Shown one piece after another: positions 1 through 7,764 of a stretch of DNA of 64,000 nucleotides. The stretch is taken from NCBI RefSeq assembly GCF_025403485.1, contig NZ_CP099966.1:4276501-4340500 (forward strand), written 5' to 3'. Both the position numbers and the translations under genes were made by a program. Source of the stretch: Chryseobacterium paludis. GTDB taxonomy: Bacteria > Bacteroidota > Bacteroidia > Flavobacteriales > Weeksellaceae. The first letter of the stretch is position 1. Every line of letters starts with the position of its first letter. The notes beneath the pieces were generated by a model that did not search any database, was not told the DNA's origin, and worked only from the letters and a program-made list of their open reading frames with translations.

Positions 1-561
1 ATGGTAAGAAAACTGTAAAGCATCGAAATTTTCAGGAAGTTTTTCCTTAATACTTTCGGCTAAACAATTGATGTAAATTTCCCTGTCGTAAAAAGGTTGT
101 ATATAGTTAATCTTTACGGTCGGAAATTTTTTCTTTCTTACTTCCTCGGCCTTTTCAATAACCGTCTCCGTCGTACTCATGGCATATTGAGGATACAATG
201 GGAAAAGTACGATCTCAGAAACTCCCTGATCAACTAATTTTTGAATACCCGCTTCAATACTTGGCTGTGCATAACGCATTCCAATTTCCACAGGAACATC
301 AACCAGTTTTTGTAGCTTTTTCTGAATTTTTTCAGTAATCACCACCAATGGAGAACCTTCATCTGTCCAAACTGTTTTATAGGCTTCAGCAGATTTTGCG
401 GGTCTAGTATTAAGAATGATACCACGAACCAAAAGGGCCCTGAAAATCCAACGATAATCAATTACCTTTTCATCCATTAAAAATTCATCAAGATACTCCT
501 TTACATCTTTTACGCTCGTAGATCTTGGTGAACCAAGATTCACTAATAGAATTCCCTTCAT
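1..561 (-). CDS. hemH: Ferrochelatase, partial (C-terminus beyond the left edge)
   Basis: Ferrochelatase inserts ferrous iron into protoporphyrin IX, the last step of protoheme synthesis. The 187 visible codons begin MKGILLVNLGSPRS, the classic N-terminal substrate-loop signature, followed by a DYRWIFRALLVRGIIL segment, a YKTVWTDEGSPL motif and LFPLYPQYAMSTTETV. The last visible residues, LQFSYH, lead into the conserved S-[FY]-H-G-[IL]-P active-site stretch, so the frame is intact up to the edge. The ATG (559-561) overlaps the stop of the upstream lipoprotein gene by one base (TAATG), which suggests translational coupling. Roughly the C-terminal 40% is missing only because the window ends. 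Confidence 0.95.
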   Translation of the reverse strand, partial: MKGILLVNLGSPRSTSVKDVKEYLDEFLMDEKVIDYRWIFRALLVRGIILNTRPAKSAEAYKTVWTDEGSPLVVITEKIQKKLQKLVDVPVEIGMRYAQPSIEAGIQKLVDQGVSEIVLFPLYPQYAMSTTETVIEKAEEVRKKKFPTVKINYIQPFYDREIYINCLAESIKEKLPENFDALQFSYH

Positions 562-1019
562 TATTTATTTAAATTTTCCAATTGACCATCAATAGTTGGA
601 CCGTATTTTTTCTTTAAGTGAAAAATATATACTTCTCTGGAAAGCATTTCTTCTTCTTGGCTGATGCCGAAAGATTTTAAATATTTGTCACCTTTTTCAG
701 ACATTATTTCGGCAAATAATTTATAGTATTCCTCGGGATTTTCATTCAGAAAATTCTCTCCTTTTGATTTCTTTATTTCATCCTGGGTTTCTTTATCAAA
801 CTTATAGAAATAAGTAATATAGAAATCCAAAAATGGGGTGTTCCTTTTATCTAGCTTACTCAAGAATACATCCATTTTTTGAAGGCTGTCTTTTGCTAAC
901 CCCGATTGTACAAGATCTTCATGAAGCCCAACATTGATATTTGTTTTTGAATTCGTAGTTTCTTTCTTACATGAAAGAATACTGATGCTGAAACAAATTA
1001 AAAGAAATACTATTCTCAT
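561..1019 (-). CDS. Putative lipoprotein, function unknown
   Basis: I do not recognise a family. The 152-residue product starts with a lipoprotein signal peptide (MRIVFLLICFSISILSCKK): a short hydrophobic run, then the lipobox L-S-C at about residue 17, so a mature protein anchored by its lipidated Cys is expected. The rest is hydrophilic, Lys/Glu-rich and probably helical. I chose ATG 1019 over an in-frame ATG at 1136 because the longer version would place 39 charged residues before the signal peptide and would overlap the nfu gene. It lies 8 bp after nfu and overlaps hemH by one base, so it is probably co-transcribed with both, but that does not define its role. Confidence 0.8.
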   Translation of the reverse strand: MRIVFLLICFSISILSCKKETTNSKTNINVGLHEDLVQSGLAKDSLQKMDVFLSKLDKRNTPFLDFYITYFYKFDKETQDEIKKSKGENFLNENPEEYYKLFAEIMSEKGDKYLKSFGISQEEEMLSREVYIFHLKKKYGPTIDGQLENLNK

Positions 1020-1027
1020 ATATAAAA

Positions 1028-1906
1028 TTATCCGTTTACCGCTTCCACTCTTTCGACTAGTTCGGGAACGAATTGTTTTAAAATACTCTCGATTCCATTT
1101 TTTAATGTTGCCGTAGAACTTGGACAACCTGAGCAAGCTCCTTGTAAAAGCATTTTTGCAGTTTTATTGGCTTCATCATATTCCATCAAAGAAATTTTTC
1201 CACCATCATTTTCTACTGCAGGAGCAACGTATTCATTTAATATATCAGAAATCTTTTGCTCATCATCTGTATAATCTCTGTTGATGATTTTTTCAACCGG
1301 ATTTTCGTGTGTCTGAGGGGCAAGATTTGAGATTGCACCTCCATTTTGAAGATATTCAGCAATAAGACCACGCACAGCCATCATTACCTGATGCCATTCT
1401 ACAGAATGATCTCTGGTTACCGCAACGAAATTATCTGAGATAAAAACTTCCTTAGCAAAATCAAATTCTTTAAAAATAGCCTCTGCTAAAGGAACACCCT
1501 CTGCTTCAGTTCGAGATTTTACTTCTACAAACCCTTCCAATAATAATTTACTGGAAACGAATTTCATCACATTTGGGTTTGGAGTCATTTCAGCATAGAT
1601 CTGATACATCTCTTTTTTCTTCTGAAGGTAAATTCTCGGGTTGGCAAGCAATTCATCTTCAATTACATTTTTCAGACTTTCAGTAACATGTTCCCATTCC
1701 ATAGTATCCTGCTTTGCAATAGCTACAAAATTAGCTGTAATGAAAATTTTTTCTACAAAGGGATAATTAAAAAGTTCCTGAGCTAAAGGAATTTCTGAAA
1801 TATCTGAACTTCTGTCCAACTCAAGAGACCCTGGAATCAAGTTGTAGTCAGCGACAAATTTCATCACTTTTGGGTTTTCTGTTGGCTCTATAAGTATCTT
1901 ACGCAT
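1028..1906 (-). CDS. NifU-like Fe-S scaffold/carrier protein with duplicated Nfu N-domain
   Basis: An iron-sulfur cluster carrier of the Nfu type, 292 residues. The C-terminal NifU domain (about 205-290) holds the cluster-binding CxxC in GACSGCPSSTATLKNG. The N-terminal half contains two copies of the Nfu_N domain: one from residue 1 (EPTENPKVMKFV ... FVEKIFITANFVAI) and one near 110-185 (EMTPNPNVMKFV ... AKEVFISDNFVAV). Most Nfu proteins carry a single N-domain. It is the first gene of a tight cluster with a lipoprotein and ferrochelatase; Fe-S assembly and haem synthesis share a need for iron. The domain assignment is firm, the specific client proteins are unknown. Confidence 0.9.
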   Translation of the reverse strand: MRKILIEPTENPKVMKFVADYNLIPGSLELDRSSDISEIPLAQELFNYPFVEKIFITANFVAIAKQDTMEWEHVTESLKNVIEDELLANPRIYLQKKKEMYQIYAEMTPNPNVMKFVSSKLLLEGFVEVKSRTEAEGVPLAEAIFKEFDFAKEVFISDNFVAVTRDHSVEWHQVMMAVRGLIAEYLQNGGAISNLAPQTHENPVEKIINRDYTDDEQKISDILNEYVAPAVENDGGKISLMEYDEANKTAKMLLQGACSGCPSSTATLKNGIESILKQFVPELVERVEAVNG

Positions 1907-2059
1907 TTTTTCTTTAAATTTGAGTTACAAAAATACGCAATTAGAAGTTAGGAGTTAGGAAGAAGAAGTTAGATTTTTGCTATCACTGTAATTTAAAAAT
2001 AGTGATTGTACCCATTTAATTTTCAAATTAGCTCATTTTCAAAATATCAAATTAAAAAT

Positions 2060-2575
2060 ATGGCACTTATAAAAGAACTTTTGGGCAAAGCACCACAAAT
2101 CGGAGAAAATACTTTTCTGGCAGAAACTGCAACTATTATTGGAGATGTTACCATGGGAAAAGAATGTAGTGTTTGGTATAATGCAGTAATAAGAGGGGAT
2201 GTTAATTACATTAAAATGGGGGATAAAGTAAATGTTCAGGATAATGTAATGTTGCACTGTACTTATGAGAAGTTTCCTTTAGTGATTGGAAATAATGTTT
2301 CAATAGGACATAATGCAATTGTACATGGATGTACTGTTCAGGATAATGTCTTGATAGGAATGGGAGCAATCGTTATGGACGACTGCCTGGTGGAGGAAAA
2401 TTCCATTATTGGTGCCGGTTCGGTAGTTACTCAGGGAACTCATATTAAATCTGGAGAAGTTTGGGGTGGTGTTCCAGCCAGAAAAATTAAAGATATTTCA
2501 TCGCAGTTACTTGAAGGAGAAGTAAACAGGATCGCAGATAATTATGTGAAATACTCTTCATGGTATAAAGATTAA
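2060..2575 (+). CDS. Gamma-carbonic-anhydrase family protein (left-handed beta-helix)
   Basis: A 171-residue protein built of hexapeptide repeats ([LIV]-G-x4 pattern: VIGNNVSIGHNAIVHG, VLIGMGAIVMDDC, IIGAGSVVTQG), the left-handed beta-helix of gamma-class carbonic anhydrases and YrdA/PaaY relatives, usually trimeric with zinc between subunits. Candidate zinc ligands are the histidines in MLHCTY, SIGHNAIVHG. The residue set GDVNYIKMGDKVNVQDN is typical of the family. ATG 2060 was chosen: an upstream start at 2006 would add 18 unrelated residues. Carbonic anhydrase activity is not certain, since many members have no measured activity. A strong terminator follows. Confidence 0.85.
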   Translation: MALIKELLGKAPQIGENTFLAETATIIGDVTMGKECSVWYNAVIRGDVNYIKMGDKVNVQDNVMLHCTYEKFPLVIGNNVSIGHNAIVHGCTVQDNVLIGMGAIVMDDCLVEENSIIGAGSVVTQGTHIKSGEVWGGVPARKIKDISSQLLEGEVNRIADNYVKYSSWYKD

Positions 2576-2592
2576 AATTTAGTTATATCACT

Positions 2593-2621
2593 AAAAGCTC
2601 TGTCAATTGACAGAGCTTTTT
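2593..2621 (+). terminator. Rho-independent terminator
   Basis: A 12-bp perfect stem (AAAAGCTCTGTC / GACAGAGCTTTT) with an AATT loop, 17 bases after the gamma-carbonic-anhydrase-like gene. The A/T arms allow it to work on the opposite strand as well, where the convergent lipoprotein gene ends at 2648. Confidence 0.85.
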
Positions 2622-2647
2622 ATGATCGGGTTTATATAATATATTTT

Positions 2648-3094
2648 TTATTGCCCAGCATATATCAGTTCTGCTTTTCCATTATTACATTTTATTCCCT
2701 GTGGTTCCGCTACCATTGCACAATCTGAAGTGATGCCATATTTTATGTTGAAGTCAGCCTCTTTTTTATTATAAGCTTCAATTTTAGATAAGATTTCAGT
2801 CTCCATTGTTTTAGGATAAGCAATATAAGATTTTGGTCCGCCACAAGCTTTAGAACCTATTGGAGCTGATTTCCAATCATCGGCATTTGTGCATTTTTCT
2901 TTGGCAATTTCTGATTCTATAGCTGTTTTTGTTTTTTCCAATTGAACTTCATCGTACTTCTTGCTATTTTCATCTGCCGGTCTCTCTGAAATATCTTTTG
3001 GTAAATTATCCGTAACATTTTTTGTTCCGCAAGAAACTAAAGCCAGTGTTATGCATAGTGTTATCACAGAAATTCGAGCGTGTACTTTTCCCAT
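2648..3094 (-). CDS. Putative lipoprotein, cysteine-containing, function unknown
   Basis: Family not recognised. The 148-residue product has a lipoprotein signal (hydrophobic run SVITLCITLALVSCG with the lipidated Cys near residue 22), then a charged helical stretch (about 45-70) and a C-terminal part with four further cysteines (EKC, KAC, DCAM, IKC), enough for two disulfides in the periplasm. Gly/Pro-rich KACGGPKSYIAYPK sits mid-domain. It is transcribed divergently from the helicase gene with 82 bp between the two start codons. No pathway can be inferred from its neighbours. Confidence 0.75.
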   Translation of the reverse strand: MGKVHARISVITLCITLALVSCGTKNVTDNLPKDISERPADENSKKYDEVQLEKTKTAIESEIAKEKCTNADDWKSAPIGSKACGGPKSYIAYPKTMETEILSKIEAYNKKEADFNIKYGITSDCAMVAEPQGIKCNNGKAELIYAGQ

Positions 3095-3162
3095 ATTAGT
3101 TTTTTATTTGAAAAACGAACTCAAAAGTTATGCCATAAGAAGGATTTCAAATTCATTTTCCG

Positions 3163-3170
3163 TAATTTTG
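3163..3170 (+). promoter_or_regulatory. Putative -7 promoter element (TAATTTTG) of the helicase gene
   Basis: TAATTTTG fits the Bacteroidetes -7 consensus TAnnTTTG and ends 6 bases before the chosen ATG at 3177. No clear -33 TTTG is visible at the expected distance, so this is a moderate call. Confidence 0.45.
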
Positions 3171-3176
3171 GCAACG

Positions 3177-5303
3177 ATGAACAATCATTTTTTTGACATA
3201 ATAGAACATACCAACAGAAGTGTTTTCCTTACAGGAAAAGCAGGAACCGGTAAGACAACTTTTCTTAATGACTTTGTAAAAAGAACAAAGAAAAAACACA
3301 TTGTAATAGCTCCTACAGGAATAGCCGCTATTAATGCGGGTGGTGTTACCATTCATTCTATGTTTGGGTTGCCGTTAAGGACTTTTTTACCCACTACGGA
3401 AAGAATAGATAGCAGTTTGGCAAATAATATTGCTGATCTGATGCATCATTTTAAGTATCGAAAAGATAAACTTAAGCTTTTAAGAGAAGTTGAGATCATC
3501 ATTATTGATGAGGTTTCTATGTTGCGGGCTGATGTTCTGGATATGATGGATTTTTCATTAAGATTTGTAAGAAGGAACAACCAAAGATTTGGAGGTGTTC
3601 AGATGTTGTTCATTGGTGATCTTTATCAGCTTCCGCCAGTAGTAAGAGATGAGCATGTTTTGAAACTTTATTATCAATCTCCTTTCTTTTTTGATAGTCA
3701 TGCGATCAAAGAAATTCCTTTAATTACCATTGAATTGACAAAGGTTTACCGACAGTCTGATCAGGAATTTCTTGAAATTTTAAATGCCATCCGAGACGGT
3801 GATGTTGCCAATATCGATTTTGACCATTTAAACGAAAGATATGATCCTGATTTTCAAACAGGGCAGGATTCCTATGTGTACCTGTGTTCCCATAACAGAA
3901 TGGCAGATGAGATCAATCAACAGAAATTAACAGAAATAAAAGTTGATCCGAGCACTTATGAAGCTAAACTTTTTGGTGAATTTAAAGAAAATCAGTTTCC
4001 TAACGAGCAGTTTCTGGAATTGAAGATCGGAGCTCAGGTCATGTTTATAAGAAATGATATTTCTCCGGAGAAAAAATATTTTAACGGAAAACTTGGGGAG
4101 ATTATTGGTCTTGATGAAAATGAGATTAGGGTTGTTTTAGAAGGAAGTGAAAGAGAAATTGTGGTAAAGAGAGAAGTCTGGGAACAGAAGAAATATTTTC
4201 TTGATACCGATAAAAATATTAAAGAAGAGGTTTTAGGAAGTTTTGAACAGTTTCCTATCAAATTGGCTTGGGCTGTAACCATTCATAAAAGTCAGGGTTT
4301 GACATTTGATAAAGTGATTATTGACGCTGGAAAAAGTTTTACAGCAGGACAGGTGTATGTTGCTTTATCACGTTGCAGAACGCTGGAGGGGATTATTCTA
4401 AAATCTAAAATCACTCCCGAAGTGATATTTAAAGATACACGTATACTACAATTTCAGGGAGATACATTTGCTAATGATCAGGTTGAAACTATTTTAAATA
4501 AAGAGAAATACGATTACAGTATTAAAAAAGTGCTTCGTACACTGGATAGTCTTTGGTTTCTTAAAGAGATTGAAGAGTGGAATAACTTATCCATTACCAC
4601 CAAAAGTATTGACCATGTAAAAACCAATCAGCTTTATCTTCAATTAAAGCATGAGATCGTACAACTTGGAAAGATCTTCGGAAAATTAGAACGTGTCTTA
4701 AATCAGAAAATAGATCTTTTTGTCAGTAAGGAAGAGGAGTGGTCTGAGATCGAAAGCAAAGCGAAAGGGGCGGTTAATTTCTTTTTCACTGAAATACGAG
4801 ACAAGATTTTTAATCCTTTGAAGGAATTTTATGCTGAAATAAAAGGAGCAAAAGGATTAAAACAATATAATGAAGATTTCAGAAACTGGTTGGAAGATAT
4901 TGAAGAATATTTAAATAGTTTAAAAGAGGTTCATTTATTGGAGACAAAGCTTTTAGATGAAAAAAATGATAAAGAAATTAATTTAAAAATTGCAAAAGTT
5001 CCTTCCCAGGTTTTGACGTTTCAATTGTTTGAACAGGGAAAAACCATTGGTGAAATTTCTTTAGAAAGAGGGCTGGTTAAGGAAACGGTAATCGGGCATC
5101 TGGCAAAGTTTGCAGAGCAGGGGTTATTGGATATTTCCAGAGTGATTACTTCAGATAAGATCAAAGCTTTTGAAAAAGAATTTTATAAAAAACCACATGA
5201 GACACTTACAGAATGGAAAGGTGCTTTACCGAATGATTTTGAGTTTAATGAAATAAGAATTTTGATCAATCATTATAATTACAAAAAGGAAAAGAATTCA
5301 TAA
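3177..5303 (+). CDS. PIF1-like SF1 helicase with C-terminal helix-turn-helix domain
   Basis: A superfamily 1B DNA helicase of the PIF1/RecD2-like group, 708 residues. Seen in order: Walker A GKAGTGKTTFLND near residue 20, motif Ia IAPTGIAAINAGG, Walker B IIIIDEVSML near 107, motif III GDLYQLPPV, a long insertion, then the C-terminal helicase signature AVTIHKSQGLTFDKV and VYVALSRCRTLEGI near 370-410. The last 250 residues form a helical region ending in a winged-helix-like segment (QLFEQGKTIGEISLERGLVKETVIGHL) resembling the HTH_40 domain found on RecQ-type helicases. ATG 3177 follows a TAATTTTG element; the frame is open further upstream to 2961, but that extension overlaps the divergent lipoprotein gene and has no recognisable domain. 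Confidence 0.88.
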   Translation: MNNHFFDIIEHTNRSVFLTGKAGTGKTTFLNDFVKRTKKKHIVIAPTGIAAINAGGVTIHSMFGLPLRTFLPTTERIDSSLANNIADLMHHFKYRKDKLKLLREVEIIIIDEVSMLRADVLDMMDFSLRFVRRNNQRFGGVQMLFIGDLYQLPPVVRDEHVLKLYYQSPFFFDSHAIKEIPLITIELTKVYRQSDQEFLEILNAIRDGDVANIDFDHLNERYDPDFQTGQDSYVYLCSHNRMADEINQQKLTEIKVDPSTYEAKLFGEFKENQFPNEQFLELKIGAQVMFIRNDISPEKKYFNGKLGEIIGLDENEIRVVLEGSEREIVVKREVWEQKKYFLDTDKNIKEEVLGSFEQFPIKLAWAVTIHKSQGLTFDKVIIDAGKSFTAGQVYVALSRCRTLEGIILKSKITPEVIFKDTRILQFQGDTFANDQVETILNKEKYDYSIKKVLRTLDSLWFLKEIEEWNNLSITTKSIDHVKTNQLYLQLKHEIVQLGKIFGKLERVLNQKIDLFVSKEEEWSEIESKAKGAVNFFFTEIRDKIFNPLKEFYAEIKGAKGLKQYNEDFRNWLEDIEEYLNSLKEVHLLETKLLDEKNDKEINLKIAKVPSQVLTFQLFEQGKTIGEISLERGLVKETVIGHLAKFAEQGLLDISRVITSDKIKAFEKEFYKKPHETLTEWKGALPNDFEFNEIRILINHYNYKKEKNS

Positions 5304-5315
5304 AAATTCTTTTCC
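5282..5315 (-). terminator. Terminator for the minus-strand protease gene, overlapping the helicase 3' end
   Basis: An 11-bp stem GGAAAAGAATT / AATTCTTTTCC with a six-base loop. On the minus strand it is followed by TTTTTGT, so it should terminate the transcript of the protease gene at 5346-6206. The helicase stop codon lies in the loop. Confidence 0.6.
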
Positions 5316-5345
5316 CCAATTATATGATAAACCTTTGGCTGAAAA

Positions 5346-6206
5346 CTAAGGATACATGGTATCGATCGTATTGATATCACCAGTTGTAAATCCGGTTCTA
5401 TTATATGTAAAGTTTGTGTTATTCGCCCTTTTAATGGTAGGTTGTCCGTTTTTAGAATACGAGTCTGGCCAGTACATCATCACAGAATTAATATTGAATG
5501 GACCTATGTCTGTTCCTGAATCATAGATGTCGAAATTATAGGCCTGTCCATTTTGAATATTGTTCCATTGGATACTTACATACTGATCTCTGTCTTTGCG
5601 ACAATGTTCATGATAAAGTCCTACAGTATGCCCCATTTCATGAATTACTGATCCTAAAGAAATATTTTGATCCAGAGAAATATTCTGCTTTCCGCCTCTG
5701 TATCCAATATGTGCCCATCCATCATATCCTGATGAACTTCCGAAAATAAATTCGACATAGTTGGTCTGATTGGTACGGGGAATCCATTGAGTATTTGTTT
5801 TATTATTATACTCATTAACTGCATTAGTGATTTTATTTGCATTTATAGAACCCATATTACTGGCAACGGTATAATAAATTTTGCCTCCTGGCCATCTTGA
5901 AAGGCTGGCGCCTCCTTTATTAACTGAATTATCTTCCGTTAACTGTTGGTCCGAAAGAACAATATCTCCCTGGAAAAAATTCATTCCATTTTTTCTCTCA
6001 TAAGTAATGTCCTGGCCTCCAAACTGTCCTTTTTTAATAAAGGTATTTGTTTGAGGCTCCTCCATAATATCTTCATCGCTCTTACTACAAGAAGCTAATG
6101 TAATAACAATAAAAAAGCTCATTAATAGCGTTTTTTTGTTAAGATTTTCTGAGATAAGTCTTTTAAATTTTTGTTCATAATAGTACTTTTTAAGTGGTGT
6201 TAACAT
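5346..6206 (-). CDS. Secreted astacin-type (M12A) zinc metalloprotease, probable lipoprotein
   Basis: A zinc endopeptidase of the astacin family. The catalytic signature HEMGHTVGLYHEH (three zinc His plus catalytic Glu, followed by Arg-Lys) lies near residue 190, and a Met-turn-like SVMMYWPDSYS follows about 45 residues later, with the zinc-coordinating Tyr. A signal peptide with lipobox LASC (about 29-40) indicates export. At about 258-286 residues it is the catalytic domain only. Start uncertain: 6206 gives the longest frame, 6122 (ATG in LLMSFF) would give a tidy lipoprotein signal. A second frame from ATG 6178 (MNKNLKDLSQKILTKK) would join this one if a seven-A run (6131-6137) had one more A; see findings. 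A relative of flavastacin from the same bacterial group. Confidence 0.85.
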   Translation of the reverse strand: MLTPLKKYYYEQKFKRLISENLNKKTLLMSFFIVITLASCSKSDEDIMEEPQTNTFIKKGQFGGQDITYERKNGMNFFQGDIVLSDQQLTEDNSVNKGGASLSRWPGGKIYYTVASNMGSINANKITNAVNEYNNKTNTQWIPRTNQTNYVEFIFGSSSGYDGWAHIGYRGGKQNISLDQNISLGSVIHEMGHTVGLYHEHCRKDRDQYVSIQWNNIQNGQAYNFDIYDSGTDIGPFNINSVMMYWPDSYSKNGQPTIKRANNTNFTYNRTGFTTGDINTIDTMYP

Positions 6207-6692
6207 TTAATCTATTTGAATTTGGCTTCAAACACAAATGTAATATTTTATTTCTCTTATTGATGAATTATTAGAATTAATAATGCGATTTTTAATAATT
6301 ATATGCTTGATTTTGATGGTTTAAAGAAAATTGCGAAAATTGAAATACATCATGGATATTTTTCAATATTTTTTTCGCAACATTAATCAATCTTATCGTA
6401 TAAGAATCAATCTTATAGTATAAGGGTTCATGTGAGAAGGTGGGAATAGGATAGACGGCAAAATCTTTTATCTTATTAAGCTTTCTAAAATTCATTTACG
6501 AAAGATGTACTTAATATTTAAAAATTTTCAATAGTTTTTGCCTGAACTAGGCAATCAGACTTATCAATTACAAAAAGTAACTAATGTGATTTTTATGTTT
6601 TAAATTTGTTCGGTTTTTTAAACCTCAAGTTTATATTTATGAAATTGACAAAGGAGATTCTATATCACCTTTAAAAAAATTAACATCTCGAT
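6207..6692. other. 486-bp intergenic region with dyad repeats
   Basis: No convincing gene is seen. A 67-codon minus-strand open frame (6292-6495) has no recognisable domain and covers the repeats. The region holds a pair of palindromic direct repeats (6385-6424), an inverted repeat TTGCCT-N5-AGGCAA (6538-6554) and a TAAATTTG -7-like element (6601-6608) 85 bp before the monooxygenase start. It separates divergent genes, so it should contain both promoters. Confidence 0.5.
6385..6424. repeat. Two tandem 20-bp repeats, each with a CTTAT-N3-ATAAG palindrome
   Basis: The unit AATCAATCTTATCGTATAAG is followed directly by a copy with one substitution (C to A in the palindrome centre). Each copy contains CTTAT-CGT/AGT-ATAAG. 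The 20-bp period is about two helical turns, so both palindromes face the same side of DNA, as expected for cooperative repressor or activator sites. The regulator is not known. Confidence 0.7.
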
Positions 6693-7697
6693 ATGAAAAA
6701 TTTTGAAATATCTGTTTTAGACCTTGCACCAGTAAAACAGGGGAAAAGTATTCATGATAGTTTTCAGGACAGTTTATCTTTAGCAAACTTTACTGAAAAT
6801 CTTAATTATAAAAGATTCTGGCTTGCCGAACATCATAATATGGAAAGCATTGCCAGTTCCGCTACTTCAGTTCTTATTGGTTTTATTGCCAATGGTACAA
6901 AAAAAATAAGAGTAGGTTCTGGGGGAATTATGCTTCCAAATCATAGCTCTCTTGTCATTGCTGAACAATTCGGAACATTGGAATCTCTTTTTCCTGGAAG
7001 AATTGATCTTGGTCTTGGGAGAGCACCAGGAACTGATGGTTTGACGGCTCAGGCTTTAGGAAGAAATCCTGCTATTATTAATGAACAATTTCCAAGACAA
7101 ATTTTAGAACTGCAAAAATACTTTTCTAAAGAAAATTCAAATGCCTTGGTTCGTGCCATTCCGGGAGAAGGTTTAGATATACCACTTTATATTTTGGGAT
7201 CTAGTACAGATAGTGCATGGCTGGCTGCAGAACTTGGACTTCCTTATGCTTTTGCGGGACATTTTGCCCCAGAGCAAATGGAAATGGCCTTCAATATTTA
7301 TAGAGAACATTTCGAACCCTCAAAACAGTTAGATAAACCATATATTTTAGCTTGTGTCAATGGAACTGCCGCTGAAACTTCGGAAGAAGCTCACCAACTA
7401 TCTACTACATTATTTCAGGCATTCCTTAATATAATAAGAAATGATAGAAAACCTTTTGCTCCGCCCGTCGCTGATATGGATGATGTTTGGTCTCCTATGG
7501 AAAAATCGGCTGTATTGCAGAAATTGAGATATAGCTTTATTGGAGATCAGTCAGAAATTGAAGAAAAGTTAAAAAGCTTTCAGGAAAAATTTAATGTAGA
7601 TGAGCTGATCATCAATTCTCATATTTACGATCATCAAAAAAGACTTGATTCTTATGACATTTTCAGAAAAGCTAAAGACTCTTTAATCAAAGCCTAA
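6693..7697 (+). CDS. Luciferase-like (LLM class) flavin-dependent monooxygenase
   Basis: A 334-residue TIM-barrel oxidoreductase of the bacterial-luciferase-like family that uses reduced FMN; its substrate cannot be told from sequence. Family landmarks: N-terminal SVLDLAPV, FWLAEHHNM (the family's AEHH motif), IRVGSGGIMLPNHSSLVIAEQFGTL and the FPGRIDLGLGRAPGTD loop. This arrangement matches the YhbW-like subgroup often annotated as MsnO8-type oxidoreductase. Length is typical. It stands alone after a repeat-rich intergenic region and is followed by ribB, a flavin-synthesis gene, which makes a flavin link plausible but unproven. Confidence 0.9.
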   Translation: MKNFEISVLDLAPVKQGKSIHDSFQDSLSLANFTENLNYKRFWLAEHHNMESIASSATSVLIGFIANGTKKIRVGSGGIMLPNHSSLVIAEQFGTLESLFPGRIDLGLGRAPGTDGLTAQALGRNPAIINEQFPRQILELQKYFSKENSNALVRAIPGEGLDIPLYILGSSTDSAWLAAELGLPYAFAGHFAPEQMEMAFNIYREHFEPSKQLDKPYILACVNGTAAETSEEAHQLSTTLFQAFLNIIRNDRKPFAPPVADMDDVWSPMEKSAVLQKLRYSFIGDQSEIEEKLKSFQEKFNVDELIINSHIYDHQKRLDSYDIFRKAKDSLIKA

Positions 7698-7714
7698 CAA
7701 ACCATTTATATTAA

Positions 7715-7746
7715 TTGGGAGATGCTTATTTTTATAAGTATCTTTG
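7715..7746 (+). promoter_or_regulatory. Putative ribB promoter (TTG / TATCTTTG)
   Basis: A TTG at 7715-7717 and TATCTTTG at 7739-7746 are separated by 21 bp, within the range of Bacteroidetes -33/-7 promoters. The element ends 18 bases before the ribB ATG. Confidence 0.55.
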
Positions 7747-7764
7747 CACAAATTTAAAGTAAAA

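Noticed and set aside
6292..6495. A 67-codon minus-strand frame in the 486-bp intergenic region
   Set aside because: No homology or promoter, and it spans the palindromic repeats.
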